Assembly: GCA_910585545.1 (NCBI GenBank)
Contig: CAJUFN010000005.1
Location: 82,540-146,539, forward strand
DNA from: an uncultured Lachnospiraceae bacterium
Lineage (GTDB): Bacteria > Bacillota > Clostridia > Lachnospirales > Lachnospiraceae
Direction of reading: 5' to 3'
DNA: 64,000 nucleotides
Position numbers and translations under genes: made by a program. Positions 9,215-15,781 of the stretch are shown in pieces. The notes below the pieces were generated by a model. The model saw nothing but the letters and a program-made list of their open reading frames with translations, did no database searches and was not told the origin of the DNA. Position 1 is the stretch's first letter. The number at the start of each line of letters is the position of its first letter.

Positions 9215-9240
9215 ATACAAAAAAAATACCGGAATCCCTT
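9215..9240 (+). repeat. Right direct repeat of the caspase island (attR-like)
   Basis: This 26-nt copy of the repeat at 7278-7302 differs by one A in the poly-A run. It coincides with the downstream arm and T-tract of the tRNA-Leu terminator on the minus strand. Confidence 0.75.
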
Positions 9241-9262
9241 ATCTTATAAGGTTTCCGGTATT
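9219..9262 (-). terminator. Rho-independent terminator of tRNA-Leu
   Basis: On the minus strand AATACCGGAA and TTCCGGTATT pair as the outer stem, with CCTTAT pairing with ATAAGG inside. A run of eight T follows. It lies about 10 bp past the tRNA 3' end. Confidence 0.85.
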
Positions 9263-9271
9263 TTGGTTGAA

Positions 9272-9356
9272 TGCGGAAGATGGGACTTGAACCCACACGA
9301 TCGCATTGATCACAAGATCCTTAGTCTTGCTCGTCTGCCAGTTCCGACACTTCCGC
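9272..9356 (-). tRNA. tRNA-Leu, anticodon AAG
   Basis: An 85-nt class II tRNA. The acceptor stem GCGGAAG pairs with CTTCCGC, followed by discriminator A. The anticodon stem CAAGA/TCTTG encloses loop CTAAGGA, giving anticodon AAG. A long variable arm and the T-arm GGGTTCAAGTCCC are present. CCA is not encoded. It has its own promoter just upstream and a terminator just downstream. Confidence 0.93.
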
Positions 9357-9373
9357 GCGTCTCAACAAAAAAT

Positions 9374-9402
9374 ATTCTACTATAAAGTTTTCTCTATGTC
9401 AA
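9374..9402 (-). promoter_or_regulatory. Sigma-A promoter of tRNA-Leu
   Basis: On the minus strand TTGACA (9397-9402), a 17-bp spacer and TAGAAT (9374-9379) precede the tRNA 5' end by 17 bp. Confidence 0.88.
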
Positions 9403-9425
9403 TACTTTTTTTAATTTTTTTCTAT

Positions 9426-9456
9426 CTTTGCCGGAAGAATCTTTCTTCCAGCAAAG
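9426..9456 (-). terminator. Hairpin after rplT
   Basis: CTTTGC-TGGAAGAAA pairs with TTCTTCC-GCAAAG across 9456-9426 on the minus strand, 35 bp past the rplT stop. What follows is A-rich rather than T-rich, so it is a weak intrinsic terminator or an mRNA 3'-end stabilising stem. Confidence 0.5.
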
Positions 9457-9490
9457 GTATATAAACTTACTTAAATCTATCAAACATGTA

Positions 9491-9847
9491 TTAAGCTAAT
9501 TTTGCTTTTGCTGTTTCTGCCAATGCTGCAAAACCTGCTGCATCGTTTACAGCCATCTCAGCTAACATTTTTCTGTTCATTTCAATATTAGCTAATTTTA
9601 ATCCATACATAAATCTGCTGTAAGATAATCCATTCATTCTTGCTGCAGCATTGATACGAGCAATCCAAAGCTGTCTCATCTGACGTTTGCGCTGTTTTCT
9701 TCCTGCGTATGCGCTTGTCAAAGCTCTCATTACAGACTGTTTTGCAATTCTGTACTGTTTTGATCTTGCTCCTCTATAACCTTTAGCCAGTTTTAAAGTT
9801 CTGTTATGTTTTTTTCTAGCGTTCATTCCGCCTTTAATTCTTGCCAT
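9491..9847 (-). CDS. rplT: 50S ribosomal protein L20
   Basis: A basic 118-residue protein with the standard L20 opening ARIKGGMNARKKHNRTLKLAKG and the conserved RKQRKRQMRQLWIARINAAAR segment that contacts 23S rRNA. L20 assembles early into the large subunit and, in Firmicutes, represses its own operon by binding the infC leader. It follows rpmI by 36 bp behind an AGGAGG site and is the last gene of the infC-rpmI-rplT operon. Confidence 0.98.
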   Translation of the reverse strand: MARIKGGMNARKKHNRTLKLAKGYRGARSKQYRIAKQSVMRALTSAYAGRKQRKRQMRQLWIARINAAARMNGLSYSRFMYGLKLANIEMNRKMLAEMAVNDAAGFAALAETAKAKLA

Positions 9848-9883
9848 CTCTTCTTAATCCTCCTTCAATTGTTTATCTACATC

Positions 9884-10081
9884 TTACAGGTATGGTAAGA
9901 TTTTCTTCATATTCTTAACATTAGATGCATCTGTAACAGTTGTTTGTCTAAGATTTCTTTTTCTCTTAGTAGATTTTTTCGTTAAGATATGGCTTTTATA
10001 AGCTTTCGCTCTTTTTAATTTTCCTGTACCTGTTACTTTGAAACGTTTTGCAGCTGCTCTGCTTGTTTTTATTTTTGGCAT
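9884..10081 (-). CDS. rpmI: 50S ribosomal protein L35
   Basis: 65 residues from the ATG at 10081 (MPKIKTSRAAAKRFKVTG), which follows a GAGGAATAT ribosome site. The longer in-frame start upstream adds a tail foreign to the family. It is very basic, with the ending VKNMKKILPYL. It is the middle gene of the infC operon, as in other Firmicutes. Confidence 0.97.
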   Translation of the reverse strand: MPKIKTSRAAAKRFKVTGTGKLKRAKAYKSHILTKKSTKRKRNLRQTTVTDASNVKNMKKILPYL

Positions 10082-10135
10082 GATATATTCCTCCTTCATC
10101 TTATGAGTCATTCATACATGACTTATTATTTATGT

Positions 10136-10642
10136 TTAACGTTTTTCAGTTAAAACCATGCTCATACTTCTTCCTTCCATCTTTGCCGGCTTCTCCACCA
10201 CAGCAATGTCTTCCAACATTTTTGCGAAATCATCCAAAATATGTTTGCTGGTCTGTGCATGTGCCATCTCTCTTCCTCGGAAGCGAAGCGTCACTTTCAC
10301 TTTATTTCCTTTTGTAATAAATTTTCTTGCGTTATTCACTTTTGTATTCAAGTCATTGCCTTCAATATTAGGTGACAGACGCACTTCCTTTACTTCAACA
10401 ACTTTTTGTTTCTTCTTTGCTTCTTTTTCTTTTCTTGCCAGTTCATAACGGTATTTTCCGTAATCTATAATCTTGCAAACCGGCGGTTTTGCTGTTGGAG
10501 CAATCTTCACCAGATCCAATTCGGCTTCCACGGCAAGCTTCATTGCCTCTCTCGCTGACATAATGCCAAGCTGCTCTCCGTTTTCGCTAATTAATCTTAC
10601 TTCCTTGTCTCTGATTTGTTCGTTAATCATTAAATCGCTAAT
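10136..10642 (-). CDS. infC: Translation initiation factor IF-3 (probable AUU start)
   Basis: IF-3 monitors start-codon selection on the 30S subunit. The body is complete: N-domain INEQIRDKEVRLI, lysine-rich linker, and C-domain with KVTLRFRGREMAH. An ATG at 10630 would remove conserved residues. The better start is ATT at 10642, giving (M)-S-D-L-M-I-N-E-Q. It is placed 9 nt after GGGGGTG, which pairs with the anti-SD. AUU starts on infC are known in E. coli and Bacillus and allow IF-3 to repress its own translation. Length from ATT is 168 residues. Confidence 0.93.
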   Translation of the reverse strand: MSDLMINEQIRDKEVRLISENGEQLGIMSAREAMKLAVEAELDLVKIAPTAKPPVCKIIDYGKYRYELARKEKEAKKKQKVVEVKEVRLSPNIEGNDLNTKVNNARKFITKGNKVKVTLRFRGREMAHAQTSKHILDDFAKMLEDIAVVEKPAKMEGRSMSMVLTEKR

Positions 10643-10689
10643 TGTAGTGCACCCCCATCTAAAAATTGATTAATTGATTCTCATACCTT

Positions 10690-10845
10690 TTGATACATAA
10701 AAAAGTGAATAGTCAAAGACTATCCACTTTATACATACAAAATAAATCTATAACAAGATTCATCTAATGCTGCAATATCAAACCATTAGTCACTCGATTG
10801 TGCTAAGGTGAGAGCGGATACTCTTCTTTGTTTTCTTCACACGCA
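10690..10845 (-). ncRNA. L20-type leader of the infC operon with attenuator
   Basis: The transcript should start near 10843 and run about 200 nt to infC. It contains the G+C-rich segment GCTCTCACCTTAGCAC, typical of Firmicute L20 leaders. It ends in a strong hairpin (10702-10729, AAAGTG-ATAGTC pairing with GACTAT-CACTTT) followed by a T-run. In Bacillus, L20 bound to such a leader triggers termination. The exact match to the known leader family was not computed. Confidence 0.75.
10699..10729 (-). terminator. Attenuator terminator in the infC leader
   Basis: A near-perfect stem of about 13 bp (one mismatch) with a TTT loop, followed by TTTTTTA on the minus strand. It sits between the promoter and the infC ribosome site. 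Confidence 0.85.
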
Positions 10846-10849
10846 ATAT

Positions 10850-10878
10850 ATCATAGCACATGCCAAGAATTGTGTCAA
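10850..10878 (-). promoter_or_regulatory. Sigma-A promoter of infC-rpmI-rplT
   Basis: On the minus strand TTGACA (10873-10878), a 17-bp spacer and TATGAT (10850-10855). Confidence 0.88.
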
Positions 10879-10903
10879 CAGCATTTTTTAATTATTCTCT
10901 TAT

Positions 10904-12280
10904 TTATACTTTTAAGAAGTTAAGAGGTCCAAGATCAATCTTAAGACCTGTTGCTACATAGCTTACAAGAATTAAAATCAGGAATACCGGAGCTACCCAC
11001 TTAATCATGATGCGGAACAAGTTCTGTCCACTAAATGTTCCATCTGTTGCTTTTACTTCATCTTCAATTACTTTTGTCTTAAGAACAAATCCAACAAGAA
11101 CGCAAGTAAAGAATGCAACAATCGGCATAAGTACATTATTACTTACAAAATCCATAATATCGAGAATACTCATTCCCTTCCAGCTGATACCACTTAATGC
11201 TCCAAATCCCATTGAAGATGGAATTCCAAGAACAAGAGCCAGACCAAATACAAAAATAGAAGCACCTTTTCTCTTCCAATGGAATTTATCCATAAAGATA
11301 GATACGATCGTCTCCATCAGAGAAATCGCTGATGTAAGCGCTGCGAATAATACAAGCAAGAAGAAGCACGCTCCGATAACGCCGCCCATCGGCATACTGT
11401 CAAACACTTTTGGCAATGTAATGAACATAAGTCCCGGACCTGCACTAAGCGCAGAACGATCTCCACCGGAGAATGCAAATACTGCTGGAATGATCATAAG
11501 TCCTGCCATAAAAGCAATTCCTGTATCAAACAATTCAATCTGTCTTACCGAACTCTCCAAGTGAGTGTCTTTCTTCATATAAGAACCATAAGTCACCATG
11601 ATACCCATTGCCAAAGACATCGAATAGAACATCTGTCCCATCGCTGCGATAATCGTACTTGCAGAGAAATCTTTCATATGCGGCATTATGTAATATTTCA
11701 CGCCTTCCATAGCTCCCGGAATCGTGCAGCTGTATATCGCAATAATAATTGTCAGCACGATAAGGATCGGCATCATGATCTTACTTACTTTCTCTACACC
11801 CTTTTCTACTCCAAGGATAACAACAATCGCTGTCAATCCCATAAATACGGCAAACCATAAAAGCGGTGAACCTGTAGAACCTATAAATTCGCTAAAATAT
11901 CCATCTCCCGCTGCATCACGCACGCCGCCCGTAGTAAATGTAACAAGATATTTGATTACCCATCCGCCAATTACAGAATAGTAAGGGAAGATGATAATCG
12001 GTACCAAAGATGCCAGTATACCAACAAAACTAAATCTTTTATCCAGAGCCTGGAAAGCTCCGATCGCACTAAGCCCTGTCTTTCTTCCGATTGCTACTTC
12101 TGTTATCATAAGCGCAAAGCCAAATGTAACTGCTAAAATCAAATACACGAGCAAAAATGTTCCCCCGCCGTATTTTGCTGCAAGATATGGGAAACGCCAG
12201 ATATTTCCAAGACCGACTGCAGAACCTGCTGCGGCCATGACAAATCCCATCTTACTCGTAAAATTACTTCTTTCCTTCAT
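10904..12280 (-). CDS. Sodium-dependent transporter, NSS/SNF family
   Basis: 458 residues, an integral membrane symporter of the neurotransmitter:sodium symporter (LeuT-type) family. It would import an amino acid or related amine with Na+. The signature helix 1 motif AAGSAVGLGNIWRFPY is present near the N-terminus, with the Na+/substrate unwound segment. About 11-12 hydrophobic segments can be followed to the end. The ATG at 12280 is preferred because GGAGGAAAAC precedes it; the upstream 16 codons have no such site. It follows the degV gene by 23 bp and probably shares its transcript. Substrate cannot be assigned. Confidence 0.9.
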   Translation of the reverse strand: MKERSNFTSKMGFVMAAAGSAVGLGNIWRFPYLAAKYGGGTFLLVYLILAVTFGFALMITEVAIGRKTGLSAIGAFQALDKRFSFVGILASLVPIIIFPYYSVIGGWVIKYLVTFTTGGVRDAAGDGYFSEFIGSTGSPLLWFAVFMGLTAIVVILGVEKGVEKVSKIMMPILIVLTIIIAIYSCTIPGAMEGVKYYIMPHMKDFSASTIIAAMGQMFYSMSLAMGIMVTYGSYMKKDTHLESSVRQIELFDTGIAFMAGLMIIPAVFAFSGGDRSALSAGPGLMFITLPKVFDSMPMGGVIGACFFLLVLFAALTSAISLMETIVSIFMDKFHWKRKGASIFVFGLALVLGIPSSMGFGALSGISWKGMSILDIMDFVSNNVLMPIVAFFTCVLVGFVLKTKVIEDEVKATDGTFSGQNLFRIMIKWVAPVFLILILVSYVATGLKIDLGPLNFLKV

Positions 12281-12303
12281 GTTTTCCTCCTCATAGTTTC
12301 TCT

Positions 12304-13176
12304 TTATTGTAATGTGTTGCCTATACAAAATACCGCCGCTACTCCCGGTCCGGTATGTGTACCAATTACAGTTCCGATATCATTAATAACAATATTACTG
12401 ATACCGTACTTCTTCTCCACGCGACTCTTCAGATAATTTGCATCTTCCAGACAATCGCCATGCGTAATGAAAATCAAATCGTTCTCTGACTCATATCCCT
12501 TCATCTGCTCTTCCATCATATCGACAATCTTATTGAGCGCTTTCTTTCTTCCGCGTTCTTTGCCGATTACTTGCAGTTTTCCTTCATCATCCATATGAAT
12601 GATAGGTTTAATCTGTACCACCGTTCCAAGAATCGCCGTTGCCTTTGACACGCGCCCGCCTCTATGGAGATGGTTAAGATCGTCTACCGTAACATTGGCA
12701 CAGATTTTTGTACGATACTCCTGCACCCACTGCGCAATCTGTTCAATGCCTTTTCCCTCTTCCTTTTGCTGCAATGCTTTTACAACAAGCATTCCCTGTC
12801 CAAGACATGCCCTAAGTGAATCGATGATGATAATCTTCGCTTCCGGATATTTTTCCGCAAGCTCTTCACCTGCAATCCTCGTACTGTTATAAGTTCCGCT
12901 AAGACCGGAAGAAAAAGCGATATGAAGAATGTCTTTCCCTTCTTTTAAAAATGGTTCAAAGAATTCGGCGGCCTGTTCCGGATTCACCTGTGAAGTCGTC
13001 GGCATAGAGCCATTTCTGATTTTATCAAAAAACTCTTTTGAAGAAAGTCCCTTTCTGTCTTCGTAGGTTTCTCCGTCTAATATATAACTCAAGGGAATAT
13101 AAGGAATATTCTTATCCTCCAGCATACTTTTCGGCAAATCTACTGTACTGTCTGTCGTGATTACAAACTCTCTCAC
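12304..13176 (-). CDS. DegV family fatty-acid-binding protein
   Basis: 290 residues beginning with a GTG codon after GGGGGAAAG. The DegV fold is recognisable: TTDSTVDLP at the N-terminus, SSGLSGTYNS near residue 95, the DSLRACLGQGMLV segment, and HRGGRVSKATA, which lines the lipid pocket. In Firmicutes some DegV proteins act as FakB, presenting fatty acids to the FakA kinase; which lipid this one binds is unknown. It is in tandem with the Na+-dependent transporter. Confidence 0.92.
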   Translation of the reverse strand: MREFVITTDSTVDLPKSMLEDKNIPYIPLSYILDGETYEDRKGLSSKEFFDKIRNGSMPTTSQVNPEQAAEFFEPFLKEGKDILHIAFSSGLSGTYNSTRIAGEELAEKYPEAKIIIIDSLRACLGQGMLVVKALQQKEEGKGIEQIAQWVQEYRTKICANVTVDDLNHLHRGGRVSKATAILGTVVQIKPIIHMDDEGKLQVIGKERGRKKALNKIVDMMEEQMKGYESENDLIFITHGDCLEDANYLKSRVEKKYGISNIVINDIGTVIGTHTGPGVAAVFCIGNTLQ

Positions 13177-13251
13177 AAATCTTTCCCCCTTTCACTTGTT
13201 CACATATTCTTTTCTATCATATCATCTTTTTCCCGATTGCGCAAAACTTTT

Positions 13252-14607
13252 TTAATTCATCTTAATGTTCAGATAACTTTTTTCAGACAATGTCTTATTA
13301 AACACGACCGCACATACCACGATAATGCAACCCACTGCAAAACCAAACCAGTCAAAAAGAGCAGTCATAATAAGCAGCAAAAGCCGCATGAACTTAAGTG
13401 CATAACCAAGTTCAAAATTCGGCTGAGTATAATTAGCCACCGCCACGAAGGCCATATATAACATTACTTCACTATTAAACCACCCAGATTTTACCGAAAA
13501 CTCTCCCATTACAATACCGGCAATGACACTAAGAGGGGTACTTAGCATACTCGGCGTATTTAACGCGGCAAGTCTTAATCCATCAATAGCAAGTTCCAGC
13601 AAAAAAAGCTGCAGTACAAGCGGAATATTCACGGTATCTCTTACGCTCACAAAGGAAAACATCTCCGGAAGCCATTGAGGATTCTGCATGAACAGCAAAA
13701 ACAACGGCGTCAGAAAGACGGTAAGAAAGGTAATGATTCCCCTTGATATCTTCAGATACAGCGCTGTAATGGTCGGAAAATAATAATCATTCGCTTCTTC
13801 TATCATATCCAGGATTGAGGTTGGCAGAATTAACGCAGACGGCGAGTTGTCCACAAGCACAACAACCTTTCCTTCTAAGATACACGCCGATGCCGTATCA
13901 GGACGTTCCGTAAATTTATACTTTGGCATCGGATTAAACCACTTTCTCTTAAAAATCCCCTCCGCCAGTGTCTGCTGATTCATCTTCAATGCATCCACCT
14001 GCATACTCTTAATATGCTTTTTCAGATTTGACAGAAGTTTCGGGTCTACCCTATCTTGCATGTAACAAAGTACGACATCACTTCTCGATGCAGTTCCCAC
14101 TTCCAACATCTCCATGATCAGTTTGGGGTCTCTGATTCTCCTTCGCAAAAGCGCCGTATTAAATACAATCGTCTCCACAAATCCATCCCGGGAACCGCGA
14201 AGCGCCTTATCTTTATCCGGTTCTCCTACGCTTCTTGCCGGATATGTCCGACAATCGATCACAATACATGCCTCATATCCATCTACAAACAAGCACGTTG
14301 CTCCTGATAACACATTACGCAGAATCTGGTCATAGTCTGCAATTACATCTACTTCCACATATGGAACCACCTTACTTGCAAATTCCGTAGCATCACCAGG
14401 CATCTCTTTTGCTTTTACAGCAAGGAACGATGCAAGAATCTTTCCCATTGCCTCATCTTTCATAAAACCATCTACAAAATAAAACGTACAATCCCTGCCC
14501 CCTATGATAATATCTCTTTGCACAATGTCAAAACTTTCTTTCACCGGAAGAACCATGGATACATACCGTCTATTCTCTTCTATCAATCTGCTTACTCTCT
14601 TTGCCAT
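13252..14607 (-). CDS. GerA-family spore germination protein (solitary A subunit, SpoVAF/GerAA-like)
   Basis: 451 residues. The N-terminal half is hydrophilic and contains the family motif GRDCTFYFVDGF and the segment with LLRRRIRDPKL. The C-terminal half has several membrane segments, with NSPSALILPTSI just before them. The family lies in the inner spore membrane and is used in nutrient sensing or ion and DPA release. The ATG at 14607 is chosen because GGAGG is 7 nt upstream; an ATG two codons earlier is too close. No B or C subunit gene is adjacent, so it is either an orphan GerAA or a SpoVAF-like accessory. Confidence 0.85.
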   Translation of the reverse strand: MAKRVSRLIEENRRYVSMVLPVKESFDIVQRDIIIGGRDCTFYFVDGFMKDEAMGKILASFLAVKAKEMPGDATEFASKVVPYVEVDVIADYDQILRNVLSGATCLFVDGYEACIVIDCRTYPARSVGEPDKDKALRGSRDGFVETIVFNTALLRRRIRDPKLIMEMLEVGTASRSDVVLCYMQDRVDPKLLSNLKKHIKSMQVDALKMNQQTLAEGIFKRKWFNPMPKYKFTERPDTASACILEGKVVVLVDNSPSALILPTSILDMIEEANDYYFPTITALYLKISRGIITFLTVFLTPLFLLFMQNPQWLPEMFSFVSVRDTVNIPLVLQLFLLELAIDGLRLAALNTPSMLSTPLSVIAGIVMGEFSVKSGWFNSEVMLYMAFVAVANYTQPNFELGYALKFMRLLLLIMTALFDWFGFAVGCIIVVCAVVFNKTLSEKSYLNIKMN

Positions 14608-14689
14608 GTACATGCCTCCAACATCTCATTTTGCATATCATATCTGATATATGCTGTTTATCATGTACGATTTCACCCAAAACTATGCA

Positions 14690-14717
14690 AAAAAGCATAC
14701 TATAATAGCATGCTTTT
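14690..14717 (-). terminator. Rho-independent terminator after the dUTPase gene
   Basis: AAAAAGCAT-GCTAT pairs with ATAGT-ATGCTTTTT on the minus strand, giving a hairpin with a T-tract 19 bp past the stop codon. Confidence 0.8.
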
Positions 14718-14735
14718 TCCCTTCGACTCAAATAA

Positions 14736-15236
14736 TTATTTTGTAGTACTTCCAAATCCGCCGTTTCTCTCTTCTGTAACATCATCATCCATTGTGATTC
14801 CGTACTCCACAAAAATCCCTTGCATAAATCCTGTTCCGGCTTTGATTTCTACCGTTTTTCCGTCTTTCGTATCATTCGTAAGCTTCGCGAAAATATGACC
14901 TTCATTGTCAGAATAAAAATAATCGCTGTCAATGATTCCAACCGTATTGTTAAGCTGAAGACGGTACTTAAAACCAAGTCCGCTTCTCGGATAACATTTC
15001 AGCACCCATTCCGGCTCCATCTCTACCCGGATGCCAGTCGCAATCTTCACTATTTCTCCCGGTAAAATCTTGATATCTTCCGGGGCATAGAAGTCATATC
15101 CTGCCGAACCTGCCGTGGCCCTTCTTGGAAGTTTTATATTTTCATAAATCTTTTCAACGAGATCTCTTTCTACTCCCTCGTATGCACTTTGAAACTGTTC
15201 AAAACTTACTTTATGAAATTTTGCTATTCTTCTCAT
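14736..15236 (-). CDS. dut: dUTP diphosphatase (dUTPase, trimeric DCD/dUTPase family)
   Basis: 166 residues. All five dUTPase motifs are visible: AGYDFY (45-50), PRSGLG (83-88), NNTVGIIDSDY (96-106), GTGFMQGIF (134-142) and the C-terminal RNGGFGSTT (157-165) that closes over the substrate. The enzyme hydrolyses dUTP to dUMP and keeps uracil out of DNA. About 30 N-terminal residues precede the core, a feature of the clostridial form. It lies 56 bp downstream of nrdG, tying dUTP clearance to anaerobic deoxynucleotide synthesis. Confidence 0.93.
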   Translation of the reverse strand: MRRIAKFHKVSFEQFQSAYEGVERDLVEKIYENIKLPRRATAGSAGYDFYAPEDIKILPGEIVKIATGIRVEMEPEWVLKCYPRSGLGFKYRLQLNNTVGIIDSDYFYSDNEGHIFAKLTNDTKDGKTVEIKAGTGFMQGIFVEYGITMDDDVTEERNGGFGSTTK

Positions 15237-15292
15237 CTTTTCTATCTCCTCATGATTGAGCAGGCGAATACCTGCTATGCTGCCTGAATTCT

Positions 15293-15781
15293 TTATGCAT
15301 GCAAGACAATCTTTGATGTACGAATTGTTTCCGGAACATCGATCACTCTTTGATTCACACTGCCTTTCCAGTGCAAATTTGCATCGAACTTCTCTAACTC
15401 AAATTCCCCATCCACTAGTATATCAATGTATTTCACAATGTCCAAATGCTGGATTTCCTCCCACACAGAACCCGTATAAAGCCAAATTGTCTTGCCTGGA
15501 TATTTCTCTTTCATCTCTTTTGCAAGCTCTGTTATTTCGAAAGTATTATTAATATGTAAAGGATCCCCGCCGCTGAAAGTGACGCCGCTTATATAGTCTT
15601 TCTCCAGCTCTGCAAAAATTTCCATCTTTGCCGCCTCATCAAATAAAATTCCGCTATTTGGATCCCATGTGATTGGATTGTGGCATTCCTTGCAGCAATG
15701 TGTGCATCCAGACACCCATAATACTACGCGAAGCCCGTCTCCGTTAAGCATATCATCTTTTGTTATGTTGTGATACCGCAT
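15293..15781 (-). CDS. nrdG: Anaerobic ribonucleoside-triphosphate reductase activating protein
   Basis: A 162-residue radical-SAM activase that installs the glycyl radical on NrdD. The iron-sulfur motif is C-x3-C-x2-C with Cys26, Cys30 and Cys33 (GCTHCCKECHNP). The TFSGGDPL motif that contacts SAM follows. Its ATG overlaps the nrdD stop codon, so the two are translationally coupled. Length is typical. Confidence 0.96.
   Translation of the reverse strand: MRYHNITKDDMLNGDGLRVVLWVSGCTHCCKECHNPITWDPNSGILFDEAAKMEIFAELEKDYISGVTFSGGDPLHINNTFEITELAKEMKEKYPGKTIWLYTGSVWEEIQHLDIVKYIDILVDGEFELEKFDANLHWKGSVNQRVIDVPETIRTSKIVLHA

Larger units (their letters stand above)
7278..9240 (+). mobile_element. Putative integrated mini-island carrying one caspase gene next to tRNA-Leu
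   Basis: A unit of about 1.94 kb lies between two copies of a 25/26-nt repeat, the right one being part of the tRNA-Leu terminator. Inside are one A+T-rich gene in reverse orientation to the backbone, an inverted repeat (7445-7489) and two TGCCCCAT boxes 11 bp apart (9183-9201) near the right end. The boxes resemble arm-type sites of tyrosine recombinases. No integrase or transposase is present, so mobilisation, if any, would be in trans; it may instead be a remnant. Without the insert, pap would lie directly downstream of the tRNA terminator. Confidence 0.6.
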
